Counted from the stretch's first letter, positions 1 through 9,312 are shown. The stretch is DNA of 64,000 nucleotides from Methanosarcina baikalica (GCF_031461075.1 NZ_JAVKPK010000011.1:1-64000); one strand, 5' to 3'. Translations and numbers: made by a program. Notes: generated from the letters alone by a model not told the origin.

Positions 1-108
1 ATAAAGAAAACTATGAGAATTGGTTAAAAAAGATGAACCTTTTTATAATAATAGACTGTTTTCATAATTATTAATTTGCATAAATGACTTTTAGAGGTTC
101 ATAACTTG

Positions 109-246
109 GTGACCAAGAAACAGAAGGCAGCAAAACGCGATAAGAAAGATAAGGAAACGAACGACAAAATAAAACAACCAGTTGAGGAAGTTAAGGAAGT
201 GGACGACAAAGTAAAACAACAAGATAAAAAAAGGAAAGGAAAATAA
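109..246 (+). CDS. small Lys/Asp/Glu-rich protein (45 aa), possible gene
   Basis: A short open frame begins at GTG 109, or TTG 106 one codon earlier, and ends at TAA 244-246. The product is almost entirely Lys, Asp, Glu, Gln and Val, starting VTKKQKAAKRDKKDKE and ending KKRKGK. An AGAGGT stretch at about 93-98 is a plausible ribosome binding site. There is no membrane segment, Cys or recognisable domain. Its composition suggests a disordered charged peptide. I do not recognise a family, and chance coding in A-rich DNA cannot be excluded. Confidence 0.4.
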   Translation: MTKKQKAAKRDKKDKETNDKIKQPVEEVKEVDDKVKQQDKKRKGK

Positions 247-759
247 AGAAAGGACATTTAAATCAGGTTTCTGTTCTCCTTTCTAAGCTGCTGCCTGAGG
301 CACAGGAAGTAAAAAGTCCTGTTAGAGATTCTGGTAATTATTCTGTATGATACATAGGTTGAATAAAACCTCTGTATTTTCACCATTTTCACCCTGATTT
401 TTAGGTAAAATTGCGGCTAAAACTGCCAAAATGAATAAGTTTTACCAGAAAACCTATGCATGTACTATAGAGCCAATTTACAGAAATTTCGATACACTGC
501 CTACTTATTTCAGTAAATCCCTTTCATAATTTTTTCAACAGAGTCATAAAAAGTTTCAAATCAAAGTTTAGCTGATGTACTTCTATGCAAGCAATGGGGG
601 ATATGTTTGCACCAGCATTATAATGTAATTTTTCTCTAGTTTTAGAGAAGTTCCCACTTCCTCAAAACAAGCTGTGGGGTATTCTGATGAAATAAAGTGT
701 AAGCAAAAATTAAAATTACTTATAGAATTTTAAGCAAAGAGATAGGAGAGGTAAATATT
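247..759. other. intergenic, no gene seen
   Basis: This is AT-rich DNA without a convincing reading frame. An imperfect inverted repeat of 11 bp (350-360 and 451-461, core CATAGGTT/AACCTATG) brackets about 90 bp and could be the trace of a small mobile element. A ribosome binding site for the downstream cis-prenyltransferase lies at 745-752 (GGAGAGGT). Confidence 0.4.
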
Positions 760-1416
760 CTGGAAATTCCAAAATTTAAAAGATTGCCAAGGCATATAGC
801 CATAATACCAGACGGTAACAGAAGATGGGCTCTGGCTAGAGGCTTAGAAAAACATGACGGATATAAAAATGGAATAATTCCAGGCTTAGAAGTATATGAC
901 ATATGCATGAAAATTGGAATAGACGAAGTTACCTTTTTTGGATTTACTCAAGATAACACAAAAAGGCCTAAAGTTCAAAAAAAAGCGTTTGCGGACGCTT
1001 GTATAAAATCAGTTCAAGAGATTGCTAAACGGGATGCCGAGATACTTGTAGTAGGGAATACTAATTCGGATCTGTTTCCGAAAGAGTTACTAGCGTATAC
1101 AAAGAAAACTAAAGTTGGACAAGGTAAAATAAAGATAAATTTTTTGATAAATTATGGCTGGTATTGGGACTTAACGTATGCATTTGATAACTCAGATAAA
1201 GAAAAAATGGTAGAAAACATTGCATCGGCAGATATTTCAAGAATAGATTTACTCATTCGCTGGGGAGGAAGACGTAGACTCAGTGGAATGCTTCCAATTC
1301 AAACGGTATACTCTGACATATATGTAGTTGATGAGATGTGGCCAGATTTTAAGCCAGAACACATGTATAGTGCATTAGATTTTTATCAAGATCAAGATAT
1401 TACATTAGGTGGGTAA
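760..1416 (+). CDS. short cis-prenyltransferase (undecaprenyl diphosphate synthase family)
   Basis: Member of the UppS/cis-prenyltransferase family, which joins isopentenyl diphosphate to allylic diphosphates; archaeal members make glycosyl-carrier lipids or modify other prenyl acceptors. Visible motifs are HIAIIPDGNRRWA near the N-terminus (diphosphate-binding loop with catalytic Asp), FTQDNTKRP in place of the usual FSTENWKRP, and DLLIRWGGRRRLSGM near residue 165-180 followed by YSDIYVVDEMWPDF. The protein is about 215 aa, somewhat short for the family. The nearest ATG/GTG/TTG is TTG 784, but the only good Shine-Dalgarno (GGAGAGGT, 745-752) fits CTG 760, which adds LEIPKFKR before the core, so 760 is my inference. 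Methanosarcina has characterised short cis-prenyltransferases with unusual head-to-middle or O-prenylation activity; this could be one. The gene is more AT-rich than the core genes to its right. Confidence 0.85.
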   Translation: MEIPKFKRLPRHIAIIPDGNRRWALARGLEKHDGYKNGIIPGLEVYDICMKIGIDEVTFFGFTQDNTKRPKVQKKAFADACIKSVQEIAKRDAEILVVGNTNSDLFPKELLAYTKKTKVGQGKIKINFLINYGWYWDLTYAFDNSDKEKMVENIASADISRIDLLIRWGGRRRLSGMLPIQTVYSDIYVVDEMWPDFKPEHMYSALDFYQDQDITLGG

Positions 1417-1432
1417 AAACATGATAACAGGT

Positions 1433-1909
1433 GGTTCTGTTGCAAAAAATCTTAATATTGAAGCAAAATTTTAGTTTCACACCAAAGAATGTAAAAAAGC
1501 AGAATGTTTCTCAGATAACATCCAGATTTAGGCAGGTATTCCAAATAACTTATTTATAAAGTTGACTTCATCAAGAACACATCGATTTAAAGTATCAACC
1601 TGTCCTTTTTTTAACAGATTCATTATTTCAATTCCTTTTAAAGTTTTAATAGCTGTATAAAATGACTGAAAGCCTAACATTGGACGCACTATTCGTTTTA
1701 TAGATCTATGATCTTGTTCTATAATGTTATTCAAATACTTAATTTGCCGAAGGATTACGTTTTTAGGTAATATTCTATCGTTTTTAAGTTCTTGTATGTC
1801 AGGTGGATAAACTGGATTCTTATCAATTGTTATTACTCTTGGCATTTGTTTGTTCTTTGACCCCAAAGATTTCTTAAGAAATCTCTTTGCAGCTTTTCTA
1901 TTTCCTACA
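1433..1909 (-). mobile_element. IS6-family insertion sequence remnant
   Basis: The left end at 1433 reads GGTTCTGTTGCAAAA, which matches the terminal inverted repeat style of IS6-family elements. The rest carries only the 3' part of a transposase gene. No matching second inverted repeat is seen; the element stops where a MITE-like sequence begins at 1910. It is therefore a truncated, immobile remnant. Confidence 0.75.
1528..1905 (-). pseudogene. IS6-family transposase, C-terminal fragment
   Basis: The frame encodes the C-terminal part of an IS6-type DDE transposase: PRVITIDKNPVYPPDI, then LRQIKYLNNIIEQDHR (containing the last catalytic Glu) and RPMLGFQSFYTA. Reading continues upstream of the first ATG as NRKAAKRFLKKSLGS, typical of the family, up to about 1905 where homology ends at a MITE-like end. 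Family members are about 210-240 aa; here roughly half remains, and the N-terminal HTH and first catalytic Asp are missing. It cannot be active. Confidence 0.85.
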
Positions 1910-2174
1910 TTCGGCAGGTCGACAATTAATTTTCAATATTTTTGCTGATGGCGATTTTGAAATGATGCTCCATAATTGTGTGCAGTTGTTAGGTTTACAT
2001 ATGACCAATTATTAATTTCTCATACAAAACTTCAATGAAAAAATGATTCAGTACTTATATATGTCGTGGGAGTTGAGCCACACGTTAACCAACTTTAAAC
2101 CCAATATATAGTTAGCTAATATTCAAAAACGATATCGGAAAAAATATTCTAATTTTTAATGTCGACCTGCCGAA
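1910..2174. mobile_element. MITE-like element (about 265 bp) with terminal inverted repeats
   Basis: TTCGGCAGGTCGACA at 1910 is repeated in inverse orientation at 2160-2174, and similarity between the two ends continues imperfectly for a further 20-25 bases (AT-rich). There is no coding capacity inside. I find no clean target-site duplication. The right end also folds with its flank (CCTGC-CGAAA-GCAGG, 2167-2181). It abuts the IS6 transposase fragment, so one of the two probably disrupted the other. The remaining bases to 2357 hold only the leader of the next gene. Confidence 0.55.
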
Positions 2175-2357
2175 AGCAGGCTTTAAGAAAATCGTTGAAA
2201 AAACTCTTTGAGAACTTTTTATTTCGAAGTCAAACTACTCTAAATTCTGATAAGAATTCTTCTGGAAAACCTTAATCTAAAAAAAGGATATACTATATAG
2301 GGAGAGATTTAAGACTTAATAAAAATAATCAAACGAAAATTAAAGTAACCGGATTCT

Positions 2358-3368
2358 ATGCCTATGGGGAGAAGGCCGAGGAATTACGAGGAAAAGCTGA
2401 TAACTCCGGAACGGGCAGCTGAGCTTATGGAAGAGGGATGGAGGCGAGCAGACCTGCATGTGCATACAACCTGTTCCTTTGATGTGCTTCCTGTGAGAGA
2501 CCTGCATCCGGAGAGCCTTTATGAGAAGGCCCTTAAGATAGGAATGGATTACATCACGTTTACTGACCACGATACCATCGAGGCGTACGAAATTCTCGGG
2601 TGGGACCGTGAAAAGCTCGTTCCGGGGGTTGAAATGAATGTGTATGACCCGGAATTTGCAGGACACAAGCTGCATATTAACGTTTTCGAGCTTGATAAGG
2701 AGGAGTTCTTTGAACTCAGGGAAATTGCGGAAATAGAACATGACCTTAAAAGCTTTATCAAATACCTCAGGCGACATAAACTTCCTTTTATTTACAATCA
2801 TCCTTTCTGGTTCGAGTTCCATCACGAACCGAATCCGTCTGCAGTACCCAGGCTGGCAAAACTCTTCCCTGTACTGGAATATAATATGAATGAACTCAAA
2901 CAGAAAAACGAACTTACAATTGCCCTTGCAGAGAGATTTGGAAAAGGTATTGCTGCGACAACAGATACCCATTCAGGAAGACTCGGGAAGGTATACACCC
3001 TTGCAAAAGGAGAGGATTTCAAAGAGTTTTTCAGGAATATCGAAAAGGGGAAAAATTACATAGTCCCCGAAGACCTTACAAGGGAACTCCTGATCGATGA
3101 AATGAACACCTGGATAGATCTGATTTTTGAAAAAAGCCAGAAAAACAGAGACATAAAAGGTTACCTTACGGGAATAAAATCCCTGGATGCTATGGTCAGG
3201 ATTTCCAGAAGTGCTCTATTAAACTGTTTCCCGGGACTCAACAGGACAACCATGAGCCTGCTTTATATGATCTCAAATACAGGGCTTCCGGCTTCTTTCT
3301 ACCTACATTCGGAAAAAATCATTGTGAAAGAAATTGAAAAACAAATCGAAATGGAAAAACAAAAATAA
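2358..3368 (+). CDS. PHP-domain metal-dependent phosphoesterase
   Basis: The N-terminal half is a PHP domain: ADLHVHTTCSFD (about residues 31-42, metal-binding HxH), FTDHDTIEAY (about 72-81), a PGVEMN strand with metal-binding Glu, FIYNHPFW (His) and TTDTHSG (Asp/His) near residue 200. These are the conserved metal ligands of the superfamily. The last 100 residues have no motif I recognise. PHP proteins hydrolyse phosphoesters such as nucleotides, histidinol phosphate or DNA ends; the substrate here is unknown. ATG 2358 is followed by another in-frame ATG at 2364, and neither has a strong Shine-Dalgarno. The gene appears to stand alone. Confidence 0.85.
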   Translation: MPMGRRPRNYEEKLITPERAAELMEEGWRRADLHVHTTCSFDVLPVRDLHPESLYEKALKIGMDYITFTDHDTIEAYEILGWDREKLVPGVEMNVYDPEFAGHKLHINVFELDKEEFFELREIAEIEHDLKSFIKYLRRHKLPFIYNHPFWFEFHHEPNPSAVPRLAKLFPVLEYNMNELKQKNELTIALAERFGKGIAATTDTHSGRLGKVYTLAKGEDFKEFFRNIEKGKNYIVPEDLTRELLIDEMNTWIDLIFEKSQKNRDIKGYLTGIKSLDAMVRISRSALLNCFPGLNRTTMSLLYMISNTGLPASFYLHSEKIIVKEIEKQIEMEKQK

Positions 3369-3391
3369 AGACAAATTTTTCCGGTTTATTA

Positions 3392-3587
3392 CCCTACTTT
3401 GACAGGAGCATACATTTTGTAATGTACAAATGAGCTTCATGCTTCTGTTTTCTTCATACAATTAAATTTTATATCATTTGTTTATTGATTTTTGATATTT
3501 GAAATTTTACTAAACTGTGATGTGTCAATACAACATGTTTTTTGTATGAAAATACTATAATAATTAGTAAAATCTGTCAAAGTAGGG
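3392..3587 (+). mobile_element. 196-bp MITE, copy 1
   Basis: The element starts CCCTACTTTGACAG and ends with its inverse, CTGTCAAAGTAGGG. It is flanked by a perfect 6-bp direct repeat TTATTA (3386-3391 and 3588-3593), the target-site duplication. A second copy of exactly the same length lies in inverted orientation at 42124-42319. No protein is encoded. Confidence 0.85.
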
Positions 3588-3593
3588 TTATTA

Positions 3594-3933
3594 ACTTCAT
3601 TCAAATTCGGCACCGTAAAAGCCAGGTTTTCCTCAATCTGTTTTTGGATAAATTTGAAAAAAAACAAAAGGTTTATATTATGAAATTGTTTATGTCCCAT
3701 AACATAAAAAATTGATTTTTAGTATTATTTTTAATTATTTTTATTCTTAATGGTATTAAAATATCTAAATAAAAACCAGAAAAAGAATACATTAAGTTTA
3801 CGATTAGATTTTTATTTAAATTTCCATGCACATTTCCATTCACCCCCTCCATTGTTGAAGAGAAGAACAGGATAAAACGTTGATGATATTTTTACAATCT
3901 AGGAAAAGATCTTAAAACGGGGAAGGCAGCAGG
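3594..3933. other. intergenic leader of the ABC transporter operon
   Basis: Very AT-rich with no gene. It contains several TATA-like stretches (about 3720-3790) suited to an archaeal promoter for the downstream operon, but I cannot place the start site. The ATG at 3934 is preceded by GGGGAAGGCAGCAGG (3919-3933), which holds the ribosome binding site. Confidence 0.4.
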
Positions 3934-5721
3934 ATGAAACAGATAAAACATTTCATAGGATTGGAATTAAAAGCGGGATTGAAGCGACGAATGGCCCTTA
4001 CAATGCTCATTTTCACCCTTTTTGCAACCCTGCTTCCGGTAGGAACGGCAGTGCCGGAAGATTCTGAAAATAGCCTTACAATCTCAAAAGACGGACTTTT
4101 TGACGGGATTATCACATATTTAAAAAACCTATATCCGGGAGAAGAGAGAGAACTGCAGACTTCAGAAACAATCTCTAAAGCAGCAATCGAAGATGTGCAG
4201 CAATCAGCAGATTCTGGAAGAGCAGTCCTGAAAATCGCAACCCCAAGCGTTGTAAAATCTGCATCCCTCATAGGGGATTCAAATCTTGGGATTTTTGCCC
4301 ATCTCTCAAACCCACCCCTCATGAAAATGGACTCGGAGGGACGTCTGGTAGGGCAGCTTGCGGAAAGTTATAATGTTTCGGAAAATAACACGTGCTGGAC
4401 CTTTTACCTCAAAGACGACCTCTACTGGAGCGACGGAGAGAAGGTGACCCCAGAAGACGTTGAGTTCTCAATCCGTTACTACGGAAAAAAAACGCCCTGG
4501 GCCGGCTGGATCAATGAAACCCTGGAAAGTTCAACGGTTTCAGAGGCCGACAATTCCGTGACCTTTAAATTTAACAAGCCTTACACCCGAGTCAATATAG
4601 AATTTGTGACATACAACATCCTGCCTGCACATATATGGAAAACAATCGAAAATCCCATAGAATACCTAAGTAACGGCCCTTATGTAGGCTGCGGACCCTA
4701 CTATCTCAAAATGATAGACCTCAATGCCGGAAAACTCATTTTCGAGAAAAACCCTTACTGGAAAGGAAAGGTGTCAGAATTTGAGAATGTAGAGGTACAT
4801 TTATACTCAAATGTGGACGTTGCCACCCTGGCTCTTAAAAACGGGGACGTTGACACATACTATAAATACGCAGGCTCATACCCTTATTCCGGTATTGAGC
4901 AACTAGAAAAAACTGGAGATTTTGACTTTCTGGAAAAGACAGACATCGGACTTGTTTTCCTGTCCCCTAATTTGAAGAAAGCCCCGTTTTCTGACCCGGA
5001 ATTCAGGGAGGCTCTGACTTATGCCATAAATTACGAAGAAATTGCCAGGCTCGAGACCCTGGGATACGGAGAAGTTCCGAATCGCGGTTTTGTGTCTCAG
5101 GCCATGGAAAATTTCAAGGAAACAGAAAAACTTGAGTACAGCCCCGAAAAAGCCATAGAAACCCTGGAGAAAGCCGGATATTCAGACAGCAACGGGAACG
5201 GGGTACTGGAAGGAAAAGACCGAAAAGACATCAAGCTCGAGATTCTTATCCGGTCTGAGTACGCCCGCACAGGAGAGCTTCTTAAGGAATATTTTGAGCG
5301 GATTGGTCTTTCCGCAGACCTCAAAACTGTGGATGCAGATACCTGGGTTACTCTTAAAGACAGTTATGATTATGACCTCACAGTAACCCGCTCCACCCCC
5401 TGGGGTATGCTTATGCACGCAGGTTGGGGAAGCGGCTATTTTGATTCCAGACGGACAGGCCAGGGAGTGATGCATAATGTGGAAGACCCCGTGTTCCTGC
5501 AACTGTGCGATGACATCCTTGCAACCACGGAACCTGCAGAACTTCAGGATTACGCATACGAACTGCAGGACTACTATGCAGAAAACCTGCCTGCAATTCC
5601 CCTTTACTGGAGCAATTCAGTTACCCCGTTTAACAGGCACTTCGAAGGCTGGTACGCTGATCCTCTTTACGGGATATATAACGTGGACACTTTTGTAAAC
5701 ATAAGGGAAGTACAGGCGTAA
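3934..5721 (+). CDS. peptide/nickel-type ABC transporter substrate-binding protein
   Basis: Extracellular solute-binding protein of family 5 (DppA/OppA/NikA). The N-terminus has Lys/Arg residues followed by a hydrophobic stretch MLIFTLFATLLPVGTA (about residues 24-39), a signal peptide or membrane anchor. An insert of about 50 residues precedes the folded domain. The core shows NPPLMKMDSEGRLVGQLAES, TFYLKDDLYWSDGEKVTPEDV (the family signature region) and a C-terminal lobe with AEFFERIG-like and LPAIPLYW segments. Length 595 aa is normal for the family. It is the first gene of a five-gene operon with two permeases and two ATPases. The ligand (oligopeptide, nickel chelate or other) cannot be read from the sequence. 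Confidence 0.88.
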   Translation: MKQIKHFIGLELKAGLKRRMALTMLIFTLFATLLPVGTAVPEDSENSLTISKDGLFDGIITYLKNLYPGEERELQTSETISKAAIEDVQQSADSGRAVLKIATPSVVKSASLIGDSNLGIFAHLSNPPLMKMDSEGRLVGQLAESYNVSENNTCWTFYLKDDLYWSDGEKVTPEDVEFSIRYYGKKTPWAGWINETLESSTVSEADNSVTFKFNKPYTRVNIEFVTYNILPAHIWKTIENPIEYLSNGPYVGCGPYYLKMIDLNAGKLIFEKNPYWKGKVSEFENVEVHLYSNVDVATLALKNGDVDTYYKYAGSYPYSGIEQLEKTGDFDFLEKTDIGLVFLSPNLKKAPFSDPEFREALTYAINYEEIARLETLGYGEVPNRGFVSQAMENFKETEKLEYSPEKAIETLEKAGYSDSNGNGVLEGKDRKDIKLEILIRSEYARTGELLKEYFERIGLSADLKTVDADTWVTLKDSYDYDLTVTRSTPWGMLMHAGWGSGYFDSRRTGQGVMHNVEDPVFLQLCDDILATTEPAELQDYAYELQDYYAENLPAIPLYWSNSVTPFNRHFEGWYADPLYGIYNVDTFVNIREVQA

Positions 5722-5778
5722 AATATAGTTACTGAAAAGAAAATCCGATAGCATAAGAAGGCAGGAAAAATAAGAGCG

Positions 5779-6726
5779 ATGTTAGAGATAGCAAGAAAAG
5801 TAACCAGGCATTTTGCCTCATTCATGCTCATAACCGCCATAAACTTTACCCTCCCAAGACTCATGCCTGGGGATCCGGTAAAAAACCTCATCGGGGAAGA
5901 TGCTTATGTTTCAGAAAAAGTGACGGAAGAGCTGAGAGCAGAACTCGGGCTTAACATGTCCCTCTTCGAGCAGTTCACGTCCTACCTTTCGAGCCTCCTG
6001 CACCTGGACCTGGGGTATTCTTATCACCTCCACGCCCCTGTAGCAGAAGTCCTTCTTAATAAGATGGGATGGACCCTGCTGTTTGTGGGGATATCAGTGG
6101 TTATCGGGTCCTTTCTGGGAGTTTTTCTTGGAGCCCTTGCCGGATGGAAACCGGAAAGAAAAGCGAGCCGCTTCACAAGTTTCGCTTTTGTTGTTATCTC
6201 CTGTATCCCACCTTACTTTCTTGCTCTTCTTACCCTCTATATCTTTGCTTTCAAACTGGGGTTCTTCCCCTCCAAAGGCTTTTATGATACCCCTGAAATA
6301 GGAAGTGTGCTGTATCACCTCTTTTTGCCTACCTGTGTGATGGCTGTCTTTTCAACATCCAGAAACTTTCTGGTCATGCGCGGAAGCGTAATTCAAGAAA
6401 AGGAGCAACTTTACGCGTTGTATGCCAGAGCAAAGGGCCTGCATGATACCGGCATACTTTTCAGACATATCATAAAAAATGCATCTCTCCCGATTATTAC
6501 CCTGCTTGCCCTGGATTTCGGGTTTCTCTTCAGTGGGGCACTGTTCATAGAAATAGTATTTTCCTTAAACGGTATGGGACTCCTGATCTACGATGCAATA
6601 ATGGGAAAAGATTATCCTCTGCTTCAGGGAGCATTTCTGGTAATTGCCTTTACTGCCCTGCTTACGAATATGTTTGCTGACCTGCTCTATGCCTTAATTG
6701 ACCCCAGGGCAAGGATACCTGCATGA
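5779..6726 (+). CDS. ABC transporter permease (DppB/OppB/NikB type)
   Basis: Integral membrane permease of the binding-protein-dependent type. The N-terminus carries the family motif LPRLMPGDPVKNLIG (about residues 24-38), followed by about six hydrophobic segments. The EAA-type coupling loop YARAKGLHDTGILFRHIIKNA (about 213-233) contacts the ATPases. Length 315 aa is typical. The stop overlaps the start of the next permease by 4 bp, so the two are translationally coupled. It forms the membrane channel with the following gene. Confidence 0.92.
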   Translation: MLEIARKVTRHFASFMLITAINFTLPRLMPGDPVKNLIGEDAYVSEKVTEELRAELGLNMSLFEQFTSYLSSLLHLDLGYSYHLHAPVAEVLLNKMGWTLLFVGISVVIGSFLGVFLGALAGWKPERKASRFTSFAFVVISCIPPYFLALLTLYIFAFKLGFFPSKGFYDTPEIGSVLYHLFLPTCVMAVFSTSRNFLVMRGSVIQEKEQLYALYARAKGLHDTGILFRHIIKNASLPIITLLALDFGFLFSGALFIEIVFSLNGMGLLIYDAIMGKDYPLLQGAFLVIAFTALLTNMFADLLYALIDPRARIPA

Positions 6727-7682
6727 GCCAACCTGCCTGTATTGAAGGTTCCTGCATGAAAGAAGCTTGCGTTGAAGGGGATTCTGAAAATAGACAGGAA
6801 AAGCCCGGTTTCAAAGGGCCTGGTGAAGTTTCATTCCGGAGTTTCCGAAAACATGAGAGCTCTCTGACACTATTTAATTGGATAGGTATTCTTCTCTTTA
6901 CCTTTTTCCTGTTTATGGCATTATTTCCTTTTCTTCTTGCCCCCTATGCCCCAAACGAACGTTTCATGCCCTATGAAGCCCCTTCGGGAAGACACCTCTT
7001 GGGGACAAACGACATCGGAAATGACATCCTTTCAGAACTTGTATTCGGGGCAAGGATCTCAATAACAATAGGTTTTGTGGCAGCCCTTATCTCAACTCTT
7101 ATTGGGACTGTGTTGGGACTCTGTGCAGGCTATTTCAGGGGACCCATTGAAGAACTGTTAATGGGTTTTACTGATGTTGTCCTTCTCATCCCGAAAATCC
7201 CCCTTATTATAGTCCTGGGAGCATTCTTGCGGCCGAACATCTGGATCCTGATCTCTGTTCTAGGTCTTCTGTCCTGGGAATCCACCGCCAGAGTCACCCG
7301 CTCAAAAGCCCTGCAGCTGAGGGAAGCAGGCTACGTCAAAAGCGCCCAATGCATGGGTTTTCCCTCCTATCACATCATGATCTCGGACATATTCCCAAAC
7401 ATTATCCATGTCCTTTTTCCTAAGTTCATGCTGGCAATAGCTTCGGCAATGATTTCCGAGGCTTCACTCTCCTTCCTGGGACTTGGAGACATAAACATGA
7501 AAAGTTGGGGAATCATGCTTTCTTTTGCTTTTTTTCGAGGTGGTTTTATTAGGGACATGTGGTGGTGGTACTTACCGCCCGGAGTCTGCATCACGCTCTG
7601 TGTGCTATCTATCGCACTTGTAGGGTTCGGGCTTGAAGCAAAGGAAAAAGAATGCTCAGAAGAAGGTGCAAATACATTATGA
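6723..7682 (+). CDS. ABC transporter permease (DppC/OppC/NikC type)
   Basis: Second membrane permease. It has a long hydrophilic N-terminal extension (about 45 residues, Cys- and Glu-rich), then the DppC-type signature HLLGTNDIGNDILSELVFGARIS-like region (about 92-114). Transmembrane segments follow, with the coupling loop YVKSAQCMGFPSYHIMISDI (about 209-228). SLSFLGLGD near residue 250 is also a family hallmark. Start ATG 6723 overlaps the upstream stop by 4 bp. The stop overlaps the following ATPase start (ATGA, 7679-7682). Confidence 0.92.
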   Translation: MSQPACIEGSCMKEACVEGDSENRQEKPGFKGPGEVSFRSFRKHESSLTLFNWIGILLFTFFLFMALFPFLLAPYAPNERFMPYEAPSGRHLLGTNDIGNDILSELVFGARISITIGFVAALISTLIGTVLGLCAGYFRGPIEELLMGFTDVVLLIPKIPLIIVLGAFLRPNIWILISVLGLLSWESTARVTRSKALQLREAGYVKSAQCMGFPSYHIMISDIFPNIIHVLFPKFMLAIASAMISEASLSFLGLGDINMKSWGIMLSFAFFRGGFIRDMWWWYLPPGVCITLCVLSIALVGFGLEAKEKECSEEGANTL

Positions 7683-8632
7683 AATCCCATTCCAGTAGCA
7701 CATTGCTTGAAGTAAGAAACCTCAAGGTCTCTTTTCAGGGGATAGAAACCGTAACCGTACTTTCAGGTATTTCCTTTTCGATTAGAGAAAGCGAAACTCT
7801 GGCCCTTGTAGGAGAGACAGGCTGCGGGAAATCCGTAGTTGCACATGCAATTATGCACCTTCTTCCTCCTGAGTCAAAAGTGAAAGGGGATATAGAATTA
7901 AGGGGAAAAAACCTGCTTGGACTGAACGAAAAAGAAATGGCAAAAATAAGAGGAAAAGAAATTGCTATTATTTTTCAGAACCCTTCCCTGGCCCTTAATC
8001 CTGTATATTCCATAGGGCACCAACTTGCAGAACCCCTGCGTGTACACCGGAAAGAAAAGAAAAAGTCAGCTCTTTCCAGAGTTGCAATAGCCCTGAAACA
8101 CATGGGCTTTGAAAACTTTTCTGAGTGCATTGACTATTACCCCTCATGGTGTTCAGGAGGGATGAACCAGCGCTTTTTGATTGCAGCTTCAACCATACTT
8201 GATCCTTCCCTTCTGATAGCAGATGAGCCCAGCAAAGGGCTTGACAGAAAATGCGTAGACGAACTGGAAGCTGAGCTTAAGAAGCTGAAATTGGAAAGGA
8301 AGACTGCTCTGCTTCTCATAAGCCATGACCTTGGCTTTGTACAGAGGCTTGCAGACAGGATTGCCGTGATGTATGCAGGAGAGATTGTTGAATTTGCGAA
8401 CCCGTCAAGCGTTTTTGAGAAACCCTTACACCCTTACACAAGAGGTCTTCTGAACAGCCTGCCTGAAAAGGGCTTTATTCCCATACCCGGCATTTCCTCG
8501 CCTCTCAGCGACCTTTCTTCGGGCTGCAGGTTCCACCCAAGATGTCCACTCCGAGAAAAACGCTGTATAGAGGCCCATCCCGAGCTTAAAGAAATTGATG
8601 GAAGAACTGTGAGGTGTTTTCTATATCCCTGA
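7679..8632 (+). CDS. ABC transporter ATPase (DppD/OppD/NikD type)
   Basis: ATP-hydrolysing subunit of the importer. Motifs: Walker A GETGCGKS, Q-loop IIFQNPSLALNP, signature WCSGGMNQR, Walker B LLIADEP and switch His in LLISHDLG. The C-terminus has the oligopeptide/dipeptide transporter motif GCRFHPRCPL with Cys residues, which in DppD-type subunits can bind an Fe-S cluster. Walker B is followed by SKGLD rather than the usual TTALD, a small oddity. I start it at ATG 7679 because it forms an ATGA overlap with the upstream permease and has AGAAGGTG 12-18 bases upstream; an in-frame ATG at 7652 is less likely. Confidence 0.9.
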   Translation: MKSHSSSTLLEVRNLKVSFQGIETVTVLSGISFSIRESETLALVGETGCGKSVVAHAIMHLLPPESKVKGDIELRGKNLLGLNEKEMAKIRGKEIAIIFQNPSLALNPVYSIGHQLAEPLRVHRKEKKKSALSRVAIALKHMGFENFSECIDYYPSWCSGGMNQRFLIAASTILDPSLLIADEPSKGLDRKCVDELEAELKKLKLERKTALLLISHDLGFVQRLADRIAVMYAGEIVEFANPSSVFEKPLHPYTRGLLNSLPEKGFIPIPGISSPLSDLSSGCRFHPRCPLREKRCIEAHPELKEIDGRTVRCFLYP

Positions 8633-9312
8633 AAGCAGACAGCCTCTCAAAAATATACGGGACAGGTATAATAGGCAGGAGGAGATGCATTTTCCGGAAA
8701 GTTTCGTTCGAAGTTAGACCTGGTGAGACTTTCGGGCTGATGGGTCCTTCCGGAGAAGGGAAAAGCACTCTGGGAAGAGTTATTGCCGGGCTTGAGAAGC
8801 CCACAGAAGGCACTGTTTATTATAACGGTTCTCCACTTTCCGAAATGAAAAAAATCGGACATGCAGCCTTTCGCCGCAAAGTCCAGATAATGTTTCAAGA
8901 CCCTACTGATGCTTTTAATCCCAGGAAAAAAATAGGGAGATCAGTTTCCGAGGTCCTTACACTCCTCAAGACTCCAGATACAGAACATGTCTTGAAGACA
9001 AAAGAGATGCTTATGACCATAGGCCTTTCAGAGGAAGTACTTTCCCGCTACCCTTCACAGCTTTCAGGAGGCCAACTCCAGCGCCTTGCCCTCGGCCGGA
9101 TCCTACTGCTCGAACCTGAATACATCGTGCTTGACGAACCAACCTCTGCCCTTGACGTCTCGGTTCAGGCCCAGACCCTCCACATGCTTAAAAAGGTGCA
9201 GACCGAGAAGAATATAGGCTACCTCCTCATCTCCCATGATGAGGCTGTTATTCGTTTTATGTCCGGAAGTTGCGGATCGCTTGAAAATGGGCAGCTGAAA
9301 ATAATTGATTAA
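8614..9312 (+). CDS. ABC transporter ATPase (DppF/OppF/NikE type)
   Basis: Second ATPase of the importer, 232 aa. Motifs: Walker A GPSGEGKST, Q-loop IMFQDPTDAFNP, signature LSGGQLQR, Walker B YIVLDEPTSALD, switch LLISHDE. The GTG start at 8614 overlaps the previous gene by 19 bp; a GAGGTG sits at the same place. It lacks the C-terminal oligo_HPY extension of its partner, like NikE-type subunits. It ends the operon; the next gene is convergent. Confidence 0.88.
   Translation: MFSISLKADSLSKIYGTGIIGRRRCIFRKVSFEVRPGETFGLMGPSGEGKSTLGRVIAGLEKPTEGTVYYNGSPLSEMKKIGHAAFRRKVQIMFQDPTDAFNPRKKIGRSVSEVLTLLKTPDTEHVLKTKEMLMTIGLSEEVLSRYPSQLSGGQLQRLALGRILLLEPEYIVLDEPTSALDVSVQAQTLHMLKKVQTEKNIGYLLISHDEAVIRFMSGSCGSLENGQLKIID

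Noticed and set aside
350..461. Small inverted-repeat element near the left edge
   Set aside because: An 11-bp imperfect inverted repeat without a target duplication or second copy is too weak to call a mobile element.
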